33,027 nt of DNA, taken from NCBI GenBank assembly GCA_034428935.1, contig DAOUHB010000122.1, positions 1 through 33,027 of the forward strand, given 5' to 3'. Of this stretch, positions 16,160 to 24,067 are shown in pieces (the first letter of the stretch is position 1; every line of letters begins with the position of its first letter). The notes under the pieces are model-generated. The model saw nothing but the letters and a program-made list of their open reading frames with translations, ran no database searches and had not been told where the DNA came from. Source of the stretch: JAAYZQ01 sp034428935 (GTDB lineage: Bacteria > Chloroflexota > Anaerolineae > JAAYZQ01). The position numbers were made by a program, and so were the translations under genes.

Positions 16160-17716
16160 CTACCCGCCAAAGAGGGCCGTGGCATAGCTGTTGAAAAAGT
16201 CGACCAGGGGGGTCGGGTAGACGCCAAATCCGATCATGAAGAGGACCAGGGGCCAGAGGGTCACCTTCTCGAAGGACAGCATGTCGGTCAGGATGGCGCC
16301 GTGGGTGACCTCTTCCCATTTTTCCGGCGAAAAGTCGCCCAGGAAGACGTGCTGGATGATCTTCCACAGGATATAGGCCGCGGTGACCACGATGCCCAGG
16401 ATGCCGATGGCCGCGAACCAGGGCATGATCTCGAAGGCGCCCCGGAAGACAAAGAACTCGGCCCAGAAACCGGCCAGGCCCGGAAGCCCCAGGCTCGCCA
16501 GGGCGGTGACCATAAAGATCCCATAGTAGTAGGGGGTCATCTTGCTCAAGCCGCCAAAGCTCTTCAGGTCGCGGGTGTGGGCCCGCTCGTAGATGACGCC
16601 CACCAGGAAGAACAGGCCGCCGGTGATGATGCCGTGGTTGAACATCTGCAGGGCGGCGCCGTTGATGGCCATGGCCGCCGCATCCTCCTGGCCGGCAACA
16701 CCCCAGGCCGCGGCGCCGGCTGCCAGGCCGAGCATCACGTAGCCCATGTGGCTCACCGAAGAGTAGGCGATGAGCCGCTTGAGGTCCCACTGGGCCATGC
16801 ACACCAGGGCGCCATAGACGATGCTCAACAGGGCCAGGATGGGAATGATGGGTACCTGCAAGCTATAGAACTGGAACTGCTGGGGAAAGATGGGCAGGGC
16901 GATGCGCACCATGCCAAAGGCCCCCAGCTTCAGGAGGACGCCCGCCAGGATGACGCTGCCCGCCGTGGGCGCGGCCGTGTGGGCGTCGGGGAGCCAGGTG
17001 TGGAAGGGCCACAGGGGCACCTTGATGGCAAAGGCCACGAAAAAGGCCCAGAAGGCGGCGATGGCCAGGTAAGAGTTGCCGCCAAAGACCTGCCCCAGGG
17101 CGCCGTTCTCGCCCAGGCCGCGCGAAAGCTCCACGATGTCAAAGGTGCCGTGGTAGAAATACAGGCCCAGGATGGCCAGCAGCATAAAGACGCTGCCGGC
17201 CAGGGTATAGAGAAAGAACTTGATGGCCGAGTATTGCGGCCGGTCCTTGGCCTGGCCCCAGATGCCGATGAGCAGGTACATCGGCACCAGGCCGATCTCC
17301 CAGAAGACGTAAAAGAGCACCAGGTCCAGCGAGATGAACACGCCGAACATGCCCATCTCCAGGAGCAAGAAGAGCAAAAAGAACTCCTTGACGCGCCGGG
17401 TGATGGTGAAGGAAGAGTAGATCAGGCACAGCGTCGTAAGGAGGGCCGTCAAGAAGATGAGCGGAATGCTCAGCCCGTCGGCGCCCACGTGATAGTTGAC
17501 GTTGATGGCCGGGATCCAGGCGGCAAGCATCTCGAACTGGTAGCCGCCGGCGGCCTTGTCGTAGGCGAACCACAGGTAGACCGACAGCAGCAAGGGGATG
17601 ACGCTGAGGCCGGTGGCAAGGTTCTTGATCGTGCGCTCATCCTCGCGGGGAATGAACAGGATGAGCAACACGCCCAGCAGCGGGATAAAGGTGATGAACG
17701 TGAGCAGATATTCCAT
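16160..17716 (-). CDS. nuoM: NADH-quinone oxidoreductase subunit M
   Basis: 518 residues, multi-spanning antiporter-like subunit. Key stretches are HVGADGLSIPLIFLTALL, FYVFWEIGLVPMYLLIGIWG with the conserved glutamate, KVPLWPFHTWLPDAHTAAPTAGS, and KRLIAYSSVSHMGYVMLG. The ATG at 17716 has GAGGAGGAT just upstream. It lies ten bases before nuoN and 33 bases after nuoL. Mrp-type antiporters share these motifs, but the nuoA/H/J/K neighbours identify complex I. Confidence 0.95.
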   Translation of the reverse strand: MEYLLTFITFIPLLGVLLILFIPREDERTIKNLATGLSVIPLLLSVYLWFAYDKAAGGYQFEMLAAWIPAINVNYHVGADGLSIPLIFLTALLTTLCLIYSSFTITRRVKEFFLLFLLLEMGMFGVFISLDLVLFYVFWEIGLVPMYLLIGIWGQAKDRPQYSAIKFFLYTLAGSVFMLLAILGLYFYHGTFDIVELSRGLGENGALGQVFGGNSYLAIAAFWAFFVAFAIKVPLWPFHTWLPDAHTAAPTAGSVILAGVLLKLGAFGMVRIALPIFPQQFQFYSLQVPIIPILALLSIVYGALVCMAQWDLKRLIAYSSVSHMGYVMLGLAAGAAAWGVAGQEDAAAMAINGAALQMFNHGIITGGLFFLVGVIYERAHTRDLKSFGGLSKMTPYYYGIFMVTALASLGLPGLAGFWAEFFVFRGAFEIMPWFAAIGILGIVVTAAYILWKIIQHVFLGDFSPEKWEEVTHGAILTDMLSFEKVTLWPLVLFMIGFGVYPTPLVDFFNSYATALFGG

Positions 17717-17749
17717 CTAGATCCTCCTCGATACAATGTCGAATATGTG

Positions 17750-19906
17750 CTAGGCGCGAACAAGGAACAGGGCCAGGAGCAGCACGACCGTCACGGCCGC
17801 CACCAGCAAATAGTTCTGCACTTTCCCGGTCTGTGTTGCGCGCATGAATTCGCCCATCCAGCCCATGGCCCGCCCGACGCCGTTGACGGCGCCGTCCACC
17901 ACGGGGCTGTCGATGGCCTTCCGCAGCCAATCTGCCAGCCACCGGCCAAAGCGGCCCACAGAATCGACGATGGGGTCGATGACGACCTTGTCGTCAAAGA
18001 CGAACGCCGCGTGGGCCAGGCTGATGGTGGGCCGCACGATAAAGCGCATGTACGCCTCATCAAAGTAGTACTTGTTCTTGAGCAGCGTATAGACGGGGCC
18101 AAGGGGCCTTTCCAGGGGATCGACGGGGACCGTCAGGGGCTTGCGCCCGTAGATGGCCCAGGCGATGACCCAACCAAGCAGCGCCACCCCGATAGAGATG
18201 CCGGCCACGAGGGGGTTGAACTCGCCGTGGGCCACGTGCTCGCCCAGGATCTCGGCCTCTTCGCCCACCATCTGGTAGAACTGGTTGGCCCAGGGCGTGC
18301 CAGCCAGGCCCAGCAGCGTGGCAAATACGGCCAGGATGGCCAGGGGCCAGGTCATGCTTGGCACGCTTTCGGGGGCGTTGGCCGCCGCCTCGGTCCGCGG
18401 CCGGCCGGCAAAGGTCAGGAAGACCTGCCTGCCGGTGTAAAAGGCCGTCAGGAAGGCGGCGATGGTCAGCAAAAGCCAGACGATAAAGCCCCAGTTGGAG
18501 CTGACGCCAAAGTGCCCGCCGTGCATGAACGCGTTCCACGCATCGGCCAGGATCTCGTCCTTGCTCCAGAACCCGGCCCAGATGGGGATGCCCGTCAGGG
18601 CCAGGGCGCCGATGACAAAGGTCCAGCCGGTGGCGGGCATGCGCCGCAGCAGGCCGCCCATGTTCATCATGTCGTTGGCGTCAAACTCTTCCTTGTGCTC
18701 GTGCGACTCGGGTCCGCCGGCGTGATGGTGGACGTGGTGGTAGCCGTGCTCCACACCGTGGATGACCGATCCCGAGCCCATGAAGAGCAGGGCCTTGAAA
18801 AAGGCGTGGGTGATGAGGTGAAAGACGGCGGCCACGTAGGCGCCAATGCCCAGGGCGGCGATCATGTAGCCGAGCTGGCTGATGGTCGAATAGGCCAGGA
18901 CGCGCTTGATGTCGTTCTGGGCCACGGCGATGGTGCTGGCAAATATGGCCGTGAAGGCCCCGATAAACGCCACCACCTGGAGCTGGAGGCCACCCTCCAC
19001 GGCGACAAACAGGGGGAAGGAGCGGGCCACCAGGTAGACGCCCGCCGAGACCATGGTCGCCGCGTGGATGAGGGCGCTCACCGGCGTGGGGCCTTCCATG
19101 GCGTCGGGCAGCCAGACGTGCAGCGGGAACTGGGAGCTCTTGCCCACCGCCCCGCCAAAGATGAGGAGGGCGATGAGGGTCGCCCACGGCACGCCGCCAA
19201 AGGCATACGTGTTGGCCAGTTGCTCCAGCGTCTCGGGCGCAAACACCTCGCGGAAGGTGAGGGTCTTGGTCTGGGAGTAGAGCAAAAAGATGCCGACCAT
19301 CATCAGGGCGTCGCCGATGCGCGTCGTCAAGAAGGCCTTCAGGCCGGCCTGCTTGGGCGTGATGCGGTTCGGGTCAGAGTAGGACTTGTCGAACCAGAAG
19401 CCGATGAGCAAGTAGGAGCAGAGGCCCATGATCTCCCAGAAGACCAGGAGCGTCAGGAAATTGTCCGAGATCACCAGGCCCAGCATGCCGCAGGCAAAGA
19501 GCGAGATGTAGGCAAAGAACCGGGAGTAGCGAGGATCGACGTCGCTGGTCCCAAAGTTCATGTAGCCCTTGGAGTAGATAAAGATCATCAAGCACACAAA
19601 GGGCACCATGAACAGCATCAGGCCGGTGAGGGTGTCGACGTGGAAGCCAAGCTGAAGCTGGCTGCCCCCGGTGGGAATGGTATAGAGAGGCAGGGCGAGC
19701 CCTCCCCGGGGCGGAGTAAGCTCGCGGGCCGCCCCCCGGGCGCCGAACAGGACCAACCAGCCCAGGATCCAGGCCAGCCCGATGCCCACCCAGGCCACCC
19801 AGGTGCTCAGGAGGCGATGGCGATTGGCGACCAGGACGATGAGGGCAAAGGCGGCCAGTGGAAAGAGCGGGATCAGCCAGGTCAAGTTAAAAAAGGTTTC
19901 GGTCAT
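17750..19906 (-). CDS. nuoL: NADH-quinone oxidoreductase subunit L
   Basis: 718 residues, the largest antiporter-like subunit, with the long C-terminal lateral helix and final transmembrane anchor (VQNYLLVAAVTVVLLLALFLVRA). Signatures are HVDTLTGLMLFMVPFVCLMIF, LVFWEIMGLCSYLLIGFW, GKSSQFPLHVWLPDAMEGPTPVSALIHAATMVSAGVYL, and KRVLAYSTISQLGYM. A His-rich stretch (HGYHHVHHHAGG near residues 385-396) followed by SHEHKEEFD is inserted between the helix ending GSGSVIHGVE and MGGLLRRMP. The ATG at 19906 is chosen over TTG at 19909 because GAGGAG directly abuts the latter. Confidence 0.95.
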   Translation of the reverse strand: MTETFFNLTWLIPLFPLAAFALIVLVANRHRLLSTWVAWVGIGLAWILGWLVLFGARGAARELTPPRGGLALPLYTIPTGGSQLQLGFHVDTLTGLMLFMVPFVCLMIFIYSKGYMNFGTSDVDPRYSRFFAYISLFACGMLGLVISDNFLTLLVFWEIMGLCSYLLIGFWFDKSYSDPNRITPKQAGLKAFLTTRIGDALMMVGIFLLYSQTKTLTFREVFAPETLEQLANTYAFGGVPWATLIALLIFGGAVGKSSQFPLHVWLPDAMEGPTPVSALIHAATMVSAGVYLVARSFPLFVAVEGGLQLQVVAFIGAFTAIFASTIAVAQNDIKRVLAYSTISQLGYMIAALGIGAYVAAVFHLITHAFFKALLFMGSGSVIHGVEHGYHHVHHHAGGPESHEHKEEFDANDMMNMGGLLRRMPATGWTFVIGALALTGIPIWAGFWSKDEILADAWNAFMHGGHFGVSSNWGFIVWLLLTIAAFLTAFYTGRQVFLTFAGRPRTEAAANAPESVPSMTWPLAILAVFATLLGLAGTPWANQFYQMVGEEAEILGEHVAHGEFNPLVAGISIGVALLGWVIAWAIYGRKPLTVPVDPLERPLGPVYTLLKNKYYFDEAYMRFIVRPTISLAHAAFVFDDKVVIDPIVDSVGRFGRWLADWLRKAIDSPVVDGAVNGVGRAMGWMGEFMRATQTGKVQNYLLVAAVTVVLLLALFLVRA

Positions 19907-19921
19907 CAACTCCTCGCTCCT

Positions 19922-20239
19922 CTACAGTTTCATCACGTCTACTTCTTCGACGTCTATCGTACGGCGATTGCGATAGACCGAAATGACCAGGGCCAGACCA
20001 ACGGCTGCCTCGGCGGCAGCCACGCTGATGACAATGATGGCAAATACCTGGCCCGAGAGCGTGGCCTGTACCACCTCCACGTGGCGCCAGAAAGCCAGCA
20101 GGTTCACGTTCACCGAGTTCAGCATCAGCTCCACGCCCATGAGGACGCCGATGGCGTTGCGGCGTGCGAGGGCGCCGTATAGGCCGATGCAGAACAGGGC
20201 GGCTGCGACGACGAGATACCAGGACAGCGGGACATCCAT
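19922..20239 (-). CDS. nuoK: NADH-quinone oxidoreductase subunit K
   Basis: 105 residues, three transmembrane helices. It shows the family motifs GLYGALARRNAIGVLMGVELMLNSVNVNLLAF, carrying conserved glutamates, and AAAEAAVGLALVISVYR near the C-terminus. The upstream part of the open frame belongs to nuoJ read out of phase, so the ATG at 20239 is the start. It sits 19 bases after nuoJ and 15 before nuoL. Confidence 0.95.
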   Translation of the reverse strand: MDVPLSWYLVVAAALFCIGLYGALARRNAIGVLMGVELMLNSVNVNLLAFWRHVEVVQATLSGQVFAIIVISVAAAEAAVGLALVISVYRNRRTIDVEEVDVMKL

Positions 20240-20258
20240 GAGCCTTCTCCTCCCTTGC

Positions 20259-20756
20259 CTATTTCTCTCGGGCGATGATGACGGCGCCAACCAGGGCCAC
20301 CAGCAACAGGACGGAGGCCACTTCGAAGGGCAGCAAATAGGCATCGGGACTCACAAGCCCGATGCCCAGTTGCACGATGGTCCCATCCGGTACTTGCGCG
20401 GGCGCCGCCGGCCAGTTGGTGTTGAGCAGGATGTAGACCAGGATGCCAAAGAGGATGACCGCCGCTCCCAGCCCGTAGGGCCACTGCTCGTTGCGCGCCT
20501 CGTAGTCGTCGGACATCAGCCGGCGGGAGAGCATGATGGCAAAGATGACGAGGATGGCGATGGCCCCCACGTACACCAGGATCTGGACCATGGCCAGCAG
20601 CTCCGCCTCCAGCAAGAGATAGAAGCCGGCGACCCCCACGAACGAGAGCACCAGGAAGAGAGCCGAATGAAAGAGGTTTCGGTTCAGGACGACGCCCAGG
20701 GCGCCTCCCAGGGCAGCGATGCTCAGGATGATAAAGACGACTTGGGAGACAGTCAT
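20259..20756 (-). CDS. nuoJ: NADH-quinone oxidoreductase subunit J
   Basis: 165 residues with five predicted helices. The middle shows LNRNLFHSALFLVLSFVGVAGFYLLLEAELLAMVQILVYVGAIAILVIFAIML in consecutive stretches, the pi-bulge helix region of NuoJ. The ATG at 20756 overlaps the nuoH stop as ATGA. In most nuo operons nuoI lies between nuoH and nuoJ; here they overlap directly, so nuoI is elsewhere. Confidence 0.94.
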   Translation of the reverse strand: MTVSQVVFIILSIAALGGALGVVLNRNLFHSALFLVLSFVGVAGFYLLLEAELLAMVQILVYVGAIAILVIFAIMLSRRLMSDDYEARNEQWPYGLGAAVILFGILVYILLNTNWPAAPAQVPDGTIVQLGIGLVSPDAYLLPFEVASVLLLVALVGAVIIAREK

Positions 20757-21985
20757 TGACTCCTACCTTTCGTTGCACTCAAGGCGGGCCTTTCCGCGGC
20801 AACAATGCGCTTGAGCGCCGGCGCGTAGCTCAGGCGGCGCACCACGCGGTTGGTGATAAAGTAGGCGACGACCACGAGCACGATGTTGCCCACCAGCATG
20901 ATGCCGCCGTGGACGATGGGCCGCAGCAGCTCGCTCTCCGTGGGGATCTTGACCACCAGGCCGGCCAGCAGCAGGTTCGCCAGGGCGAGGGGCACCAGGA
21001 ACTTCCAGGCAAAGCCGACGAGCTGGTCGTAGCGCACACGGGGGTAGGTGGCCCGGAACCAGAGCATCAAGAAGATGACAAAGCTTGCCTTGAAAAAGAC
21101 GATGAACGGCGTCAGCACGGGGGCCAGGTTCTCCAGCCCGAAGAACTTCCAGCCGCCCAGGAACAGGGTCGAGAAGAGGATGCCGGCGGCAAACATGTTG
21201 ACGTACTCGGCGATAAAGAACATGGCAAACTTCATGCCGCTGTATTCGACCATGTAGCCGGCGACCATCTCGGAGTCGGCCTCGATGAGGTCGACGGGCG
21301 AGCGGTTTGTCTCGGCCAGGGAGGAGATGAGAAAGATGAGGGCGGCGACGGGCATGACCACAAAATAGGGGACCGACTGGACTTCGACGATCCCCTGGGT
21401 CGACATCGTGCCCGTGAATAGGATCACGGCCAGGATGCAGAGTACCATGGGTATTTCGTAGGCGATCAACTGGTTGACGACGCGAAAACCGCTCAGCATG
21501 GCAAACTTGTTGTTGGAGCCCCACGCCGCGATGAGCACCGCCAGGACGTGCACCGCCCCGATGGCGACGAAATAGAGCACGCCGATGTTCAGGTCCTGCC
21601 CCACCAGGCGCGGCCCAAAGGGCAACACGGCAAACACCAGGAGGGAGGGGATGACCACCAGGATGGGGGCCAGCATGTGCAGTCGCTTATCGGCGTTGGC
21701 GGGGGTGACGTCTTCCTTGGTAAGCATCTTGATGGCATCGGCAAATGCCTGGATGGCACCGTAACCCCAGGTGCGGTTCGGCCCGGGCCGGTCCTGCATG
21801 CGGGCAATGACCTTGCGCTCCATGGGCGTGAACACGATGACGGCCATGATGCCGACCACCACCAGGATGAGAACCCCGACGATGTCGGCAAAAAGGTTGA
21901 CGCCCCATTCGGGCATGCCCCAGCCGGACAGGACACCGGCTACCCAGTTGCCAAGCTCGACCCAAAAGTTCAAAATGAAATCCAT
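20753..21985 (-). CDS. nuoH: NADH-quinone oxidoreductase subunit H
   Basis: 410 residues, eight or nine helices. It forms the quinone-access chamber with the peripheral arm. Signatures are ERKVIARMQDRPGPNRTWGYG, QAFADAIKMLTKEDVTPANAD, SNNKFAMLSGFRVVNQLIAYEIP, AETNRSPVDLIEADSEMVAGYMVEYSG and RATYPRVRYDQL. The ATG at 21985 follows GAGGTG by six bases; an in-frame GTG three codons earlier lies within that ribosome site. The C-terminal about 60 residues after the RYDQL helix extend the chain with one more hydrophobic segment (GGIMLVGNIVLVVVAYFI). Confidence 0.95.
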   Translation of the reverse strand: MDFILNFWVELGNWVAGVLSGWGMPEWGVNLFADIVGVLILVVVGIMAVIVFTPMERKVIARMQDRPGPNRTWGYGAIQAFADAIKMLTKEDVTPANADKRLHMLAPILVVIPSLLVFAVLPFGPRLVGQDLNIGVLYFVAIGAVHVLAVLIAAWGSNNKFAMLSGFRVVNQLIAYEIPMVLCILAVILFTGTMSTQGIVEVQSVPYFVVMPVAALIFLISSLAETNRSPVDLIEADSEMVAGYMVEYSGMKFAMFFIAEYVNMFAAGILFSTLFLGGWKFFGLENLAPVLTPFIVFFKASFVIFLMLWFRATYPRVRYDQLVGFAWKFLVPLALANLLLAGLVVKIPTESELLRPIVHGGIMLVGNIVLVVVAYFITNRVVRRLSYAPALKRIVAAERPALSATKGRSQ

Positions 21986-22081
21986 ACGCTTCACCTCTAC
22001 ACGATTCCGGCTTCCAATCCCTGCCGCGAGGCACCCGGAGCGAGGGAGACCGGCGGAACGGGGTTGGCTATCCGATGTCGA

Positions 22082-22444
22082 CTATTGCCAGCGGAGGGCT
22101 CCCTTTCGCCAGGCATAGACCAGCCCCACGGTGAGGATGCCCAGGAAGAGAAATGCCTCTGCCAGGGCCCAGAGCCCCACCTGGTTGTAGGCCACAGCCC
22201 AGGGGAACAGGAAAACAGCCTCGACGTCAAAGACGACGAAAACGAGGGCATAGATGTAATACTGAGCGCGGAAGCGAACCCAGGCATCACCGGTGCCTAG
22301 CTGGCCACACTCGTACGTATCGATTTTTACCGGATTGGGCTTCTTCGGGCGTAGAACCCACGCCAGGCCCAGTGCAATGAAGGGGAAGATGATTGCCACG
22401 GCAGCGTAAATGCCGATGAAATTGTAGTCTGACAGCAATGTCAT
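22082..22444 (-). CDS. nuoA: NADH-quinone oxidoreductase subunit A
   Basis: 120 residues, three transmembrane helices. It shows KIDTYECGQLGTGDAWVRFRAQYYIYALVFVVFDVEAVFLFPWA in consecutive stretches, including the conserved cysteine loop and the D-x-E pair of helix 2. It is the first gene of the cluster and is followed by a 96-base gap before nuoH. The ATG at 22444 has AGGAGG only two bases upstream, a short spacing. Confidence 0.95.
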   Translation of the reverse strand: MTLLSDYNFIGIYAAVAIIFPFIALGLAWVLRPKKPNPVKIDTYECGQLGTGDAWVRFRAQYYIYALVFVVFDVEAVFLFPWAVAYNQVGLWALAEAFLFLGILTVGLVYAWRKGALRWQ

Positions 22445-22474
22445 AACCTCCTATTCTAGCTCAGGACGCGAGCC

Positions 22475-22503
22475 ATTATGCCACATTTCCAGGGAAAAGG
22501 CAA
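22475..22503 (-). promoter_or_regulatory. Promoter of the nuo cluster
   Basis: On the minus strand TTGCCT (22498-22503), a 17-base spacer, then CATAAT (22475-22480). Predicted transcription starts near 22468, about 24 bases before nuoA. The match is moderate. Confidence 0.6.
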
Positions 22504-22665
22504 GTTCTTGTTGCGGTTTTTGGCACAAATGCCGCGGCCGCCAGAAAAGGGCCGGCTGCCCACGAAGAAGCGCAGTCGAAAGGGGGCGGACTTGGCTTGT
22601 TCGTCGGTTTTAGCGCCTGGAATGACGGACCTCGTAGGGTAATTTTTCCGGCTGCACCCCACGGG

Positions 22666-22954
22666 CAGGGTCCGGGGCCGTTGCCCGGCAAGGTCCGGGG
22701 CCGTTTCCCGGACAGGGTCCGGGGCTGTTTCCCGGACAGAGTCCGGGGCTGTTTCCCGGACAGGGTCCGGGGCTGTTTCCCGGACAGAGTCCGGGGCTGT
22801 TTCCCGGACAGGGTCCGGGGCTGTTTCCCGGACAGGGTCCGGGGCTGTTTCCCGGACAGGGTCCGGGGCTGTTTCCCGGACAGGGTCCGGGGCTGTTTCC
22901 CGGACAGGGTCCGGGGCTGTTTCCCGGACAGGGTCCGGGGCTGTTTCCCGGACG
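22666..22954. repeat. Tandem array of twelve 24-bp palindromic units
   Basis: GTCCGGGG recurs at 22670, 22693, 22717 and then every 24 bases to 22933, giving twelve copies. The first is 23 bases long and the two leftmost copies carry small changes (GGCCGTTGCCC, GGCCGTTTCCC). Within each unit GTCCGGG and CCCGGAC form a perfect 7-bp inverted repeat around GCTGTTT. Across each junction CCCGGAC and GTCCGGG are again inverted around AGG or AGA, so two hairpin registers are possible. Because 24 is divisible by three, long octapeptide-repeat frames open on both strands, but none has the look of a gene. It fills most of the 579-base region between nuoA and the FemAB-like gene; the stretch 22504-22665 shows nothing else. 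Confidence 0.95.
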
Positions 22955-22987
22955 CAACATGCTGTGCCCCGACAGCAGCTGGCTCCT

Positions 22988-23016
22988 TTGCCATGCCCGG
23001 GCGGGCATGTTATAAT
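22988..23016 (+). promoter_or_regulatory. Promoter of the FemAB-like pair with palindrome in the spacer
   Basis: TTGCCA (22988-22993), 17 bases, TATAAT (23011-23016). The spacer holds a palindrome, CATGCCCG-GG-CGGGCATG (22992-23009), a plausible repressor site overlapping both elements. The gene's ATG begins eight bases after the -10, which predicts a leaderless or nearly leaderless transcript. Confidence 0.8.
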
Positions 23017-23023
23017 CCCCGGC

Positions 23024-24067
23024 ATGGCATCGACGAACGAACCATTCAGTGGCGAAGAGTGGGACCGCATGGTCGCCGCGGCGGATGGGCACCTGCTGCA
23101 GACCTGGCCCTGGGGCGAGCTGAAGGCCCGCTTCGGCTGGCAGGTGGGGCGGGTGGCAGCCGGCCCGGCCCTGGCCCAGGTCCTGTTTCGCCCGCTGCCC
23201 GCCGGCCTGGGCAGCATCGCCTACGTACCCCGGGGACCGGCCGGCAGCCTGGAGCCCGCGGCCCTGGCGGACCTGCTGGCGGCCATCCGCCCGATGGCCC
23301 GCAGGCGAGGGGCCATCTGCCTGAAGATCGAGCCCGACCGTGAGGAGGACGAGGCCCTGGCCGGCGAGCTTCGGGCCGCCGGCTTCCGGCCCAGCACCCA
23401 GGACGTGCAGCCGCGGCGGACCCTGGTCGTGGATCTCCAGGGCGAGGCCGATGCGATCCTGGCGCGCATGAAACAAAAGACCCGCTACAACGTGCGCCTG
23501 GCGGCGCGCAAGGGCGTGAGCGTGCGCCCCGGCAGCGAGGAGGATCTGCCGGCTTTTTACGGCCTGATGGAAGAGACGGCCCGGCGGGACGGCTTTGGCA
23601 TTCATACCCGGGCCTACTACGAGGCCGCCCACAAGCTGTTCGTGTCCGGTGGCCGGGGCTGCCTGCTCCTGGCCGAGCACGAGGGCCAGCTCCTGGCCGG
23701 GCTGGTGGCCATGGCCTTCGAGCGCGCCGCCTGCTACATGTACGGCGCGTCGTCGGGAGAGAAGCGCGAGCTGATGCCCACCTACCTCCTCCAGTGGGAG
23801 GCGATGCTCTGGGCACGCCAGCGGGGCTGCCTCTACTATGACCTGTGGGGCGTGCCCGACGAGGAGGAAGGGACCCTGGAGGCCGGCTTTGCCGAGCGCA
23901 GCGACGGCTTGTGGGGGGTTTATCGCTTCAAGCGAGGCTTTGGCGGGCGCCTGGTGCGCACGGCCGGCGCCTGGGACCTGGTCTATTCTCCCCTGCGTTA
24001 CGGGCTCTACAACGTGGCGCTGGCCCTGCGCGAGCGGCTGGTGGGCCTGCGGAGGCGGGGAAGGTGA
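23024..24067 (+). CDS. FemAB-family aminoacyltransferase (peptidoglycan bridge-type), copy 1
   Basis: 347 residues, two GNAT-like domains as in FemX/FemAB proteins that add amino acids from aminoacyl-tRNA to lipid II or peptidoglycan. Visible are HLLQTWPWGELKARFGWQ (22-40), a PRGP loop near 69-72, MKQKTRYNVRLAARKGV near 149-165, and CYMYGASSGEKRELMPTYLLQWEAMLWARQRG followed by YDLWGVP. The ATG at 23024 sits eight bases after the -10, with no ribosome site, so leaderless translation is likely. An in-frame ATG at 22964 lies upstream of the promoter and is rejected. The gene overlaps copy 2 by one base. The amino acid transferred cannot be told. Confidence 0.88.
   Translation: MASTNEPFSGEEWDRMVAAADGHLLQTWPWGELKARFGWQVGRVAAGPALAQVLFRPLPAGLGSIAYVPRGPAGSLEPAALADLLAAIRPMARRRGAICLKIEPDREEDEALAGELRAAGFRPSTQDVQPRRTLVVDLQGEADAILARMKQKTRYNVRLAARKGVSVRPGSEEDLPAFYGLMEETARRDGFGIHTRAYYEAAHKLFVSGGRGCLLLAEHEGQLLAGLVAMAFERAACYMYGASSGEKRELMPTYLLQWEAMLWARQRGCLYYDLWGVPDEEEGTLEAGFAERSDGLWGVYRFKRGFGGRLVRTAGAWDLVYSPLRYGLYNVALALRERLVGLRRRGR

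Noticed and set aside
14659..19906. Mrp-type Na+/H+ antiporter operon
   Set aside because: NuoL/M/N resemble Mrp subunits, but nuoK, J, H and A in the same operon identify respiratory complex I.
15878..20182. 1434-residue open frame on the plus strand
   Set aside because: It is antisense to nuoN, nuoM, nuoL and nuoK, with low-complexity Gly/His/Asp-rich translation typical of shadows in GC-rich DNA.
22666..22954. CRISPR array
   Set aside because: The units are directly contiguous with no unique spacers and no cas genes nearby.
22456..23680. Several long ORFs with octapeptide repeats (GKQPRTLS, VRETAPDP, GNSPGPCP, DRVRGCFP) across the 24-bp array on both strands
   Set aside because: They arise because the period is divisible by three and the unit lacks stops. 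They exist in several frames at once, lack convincing ribosome sites, and cross promoters of neighbouring genes.
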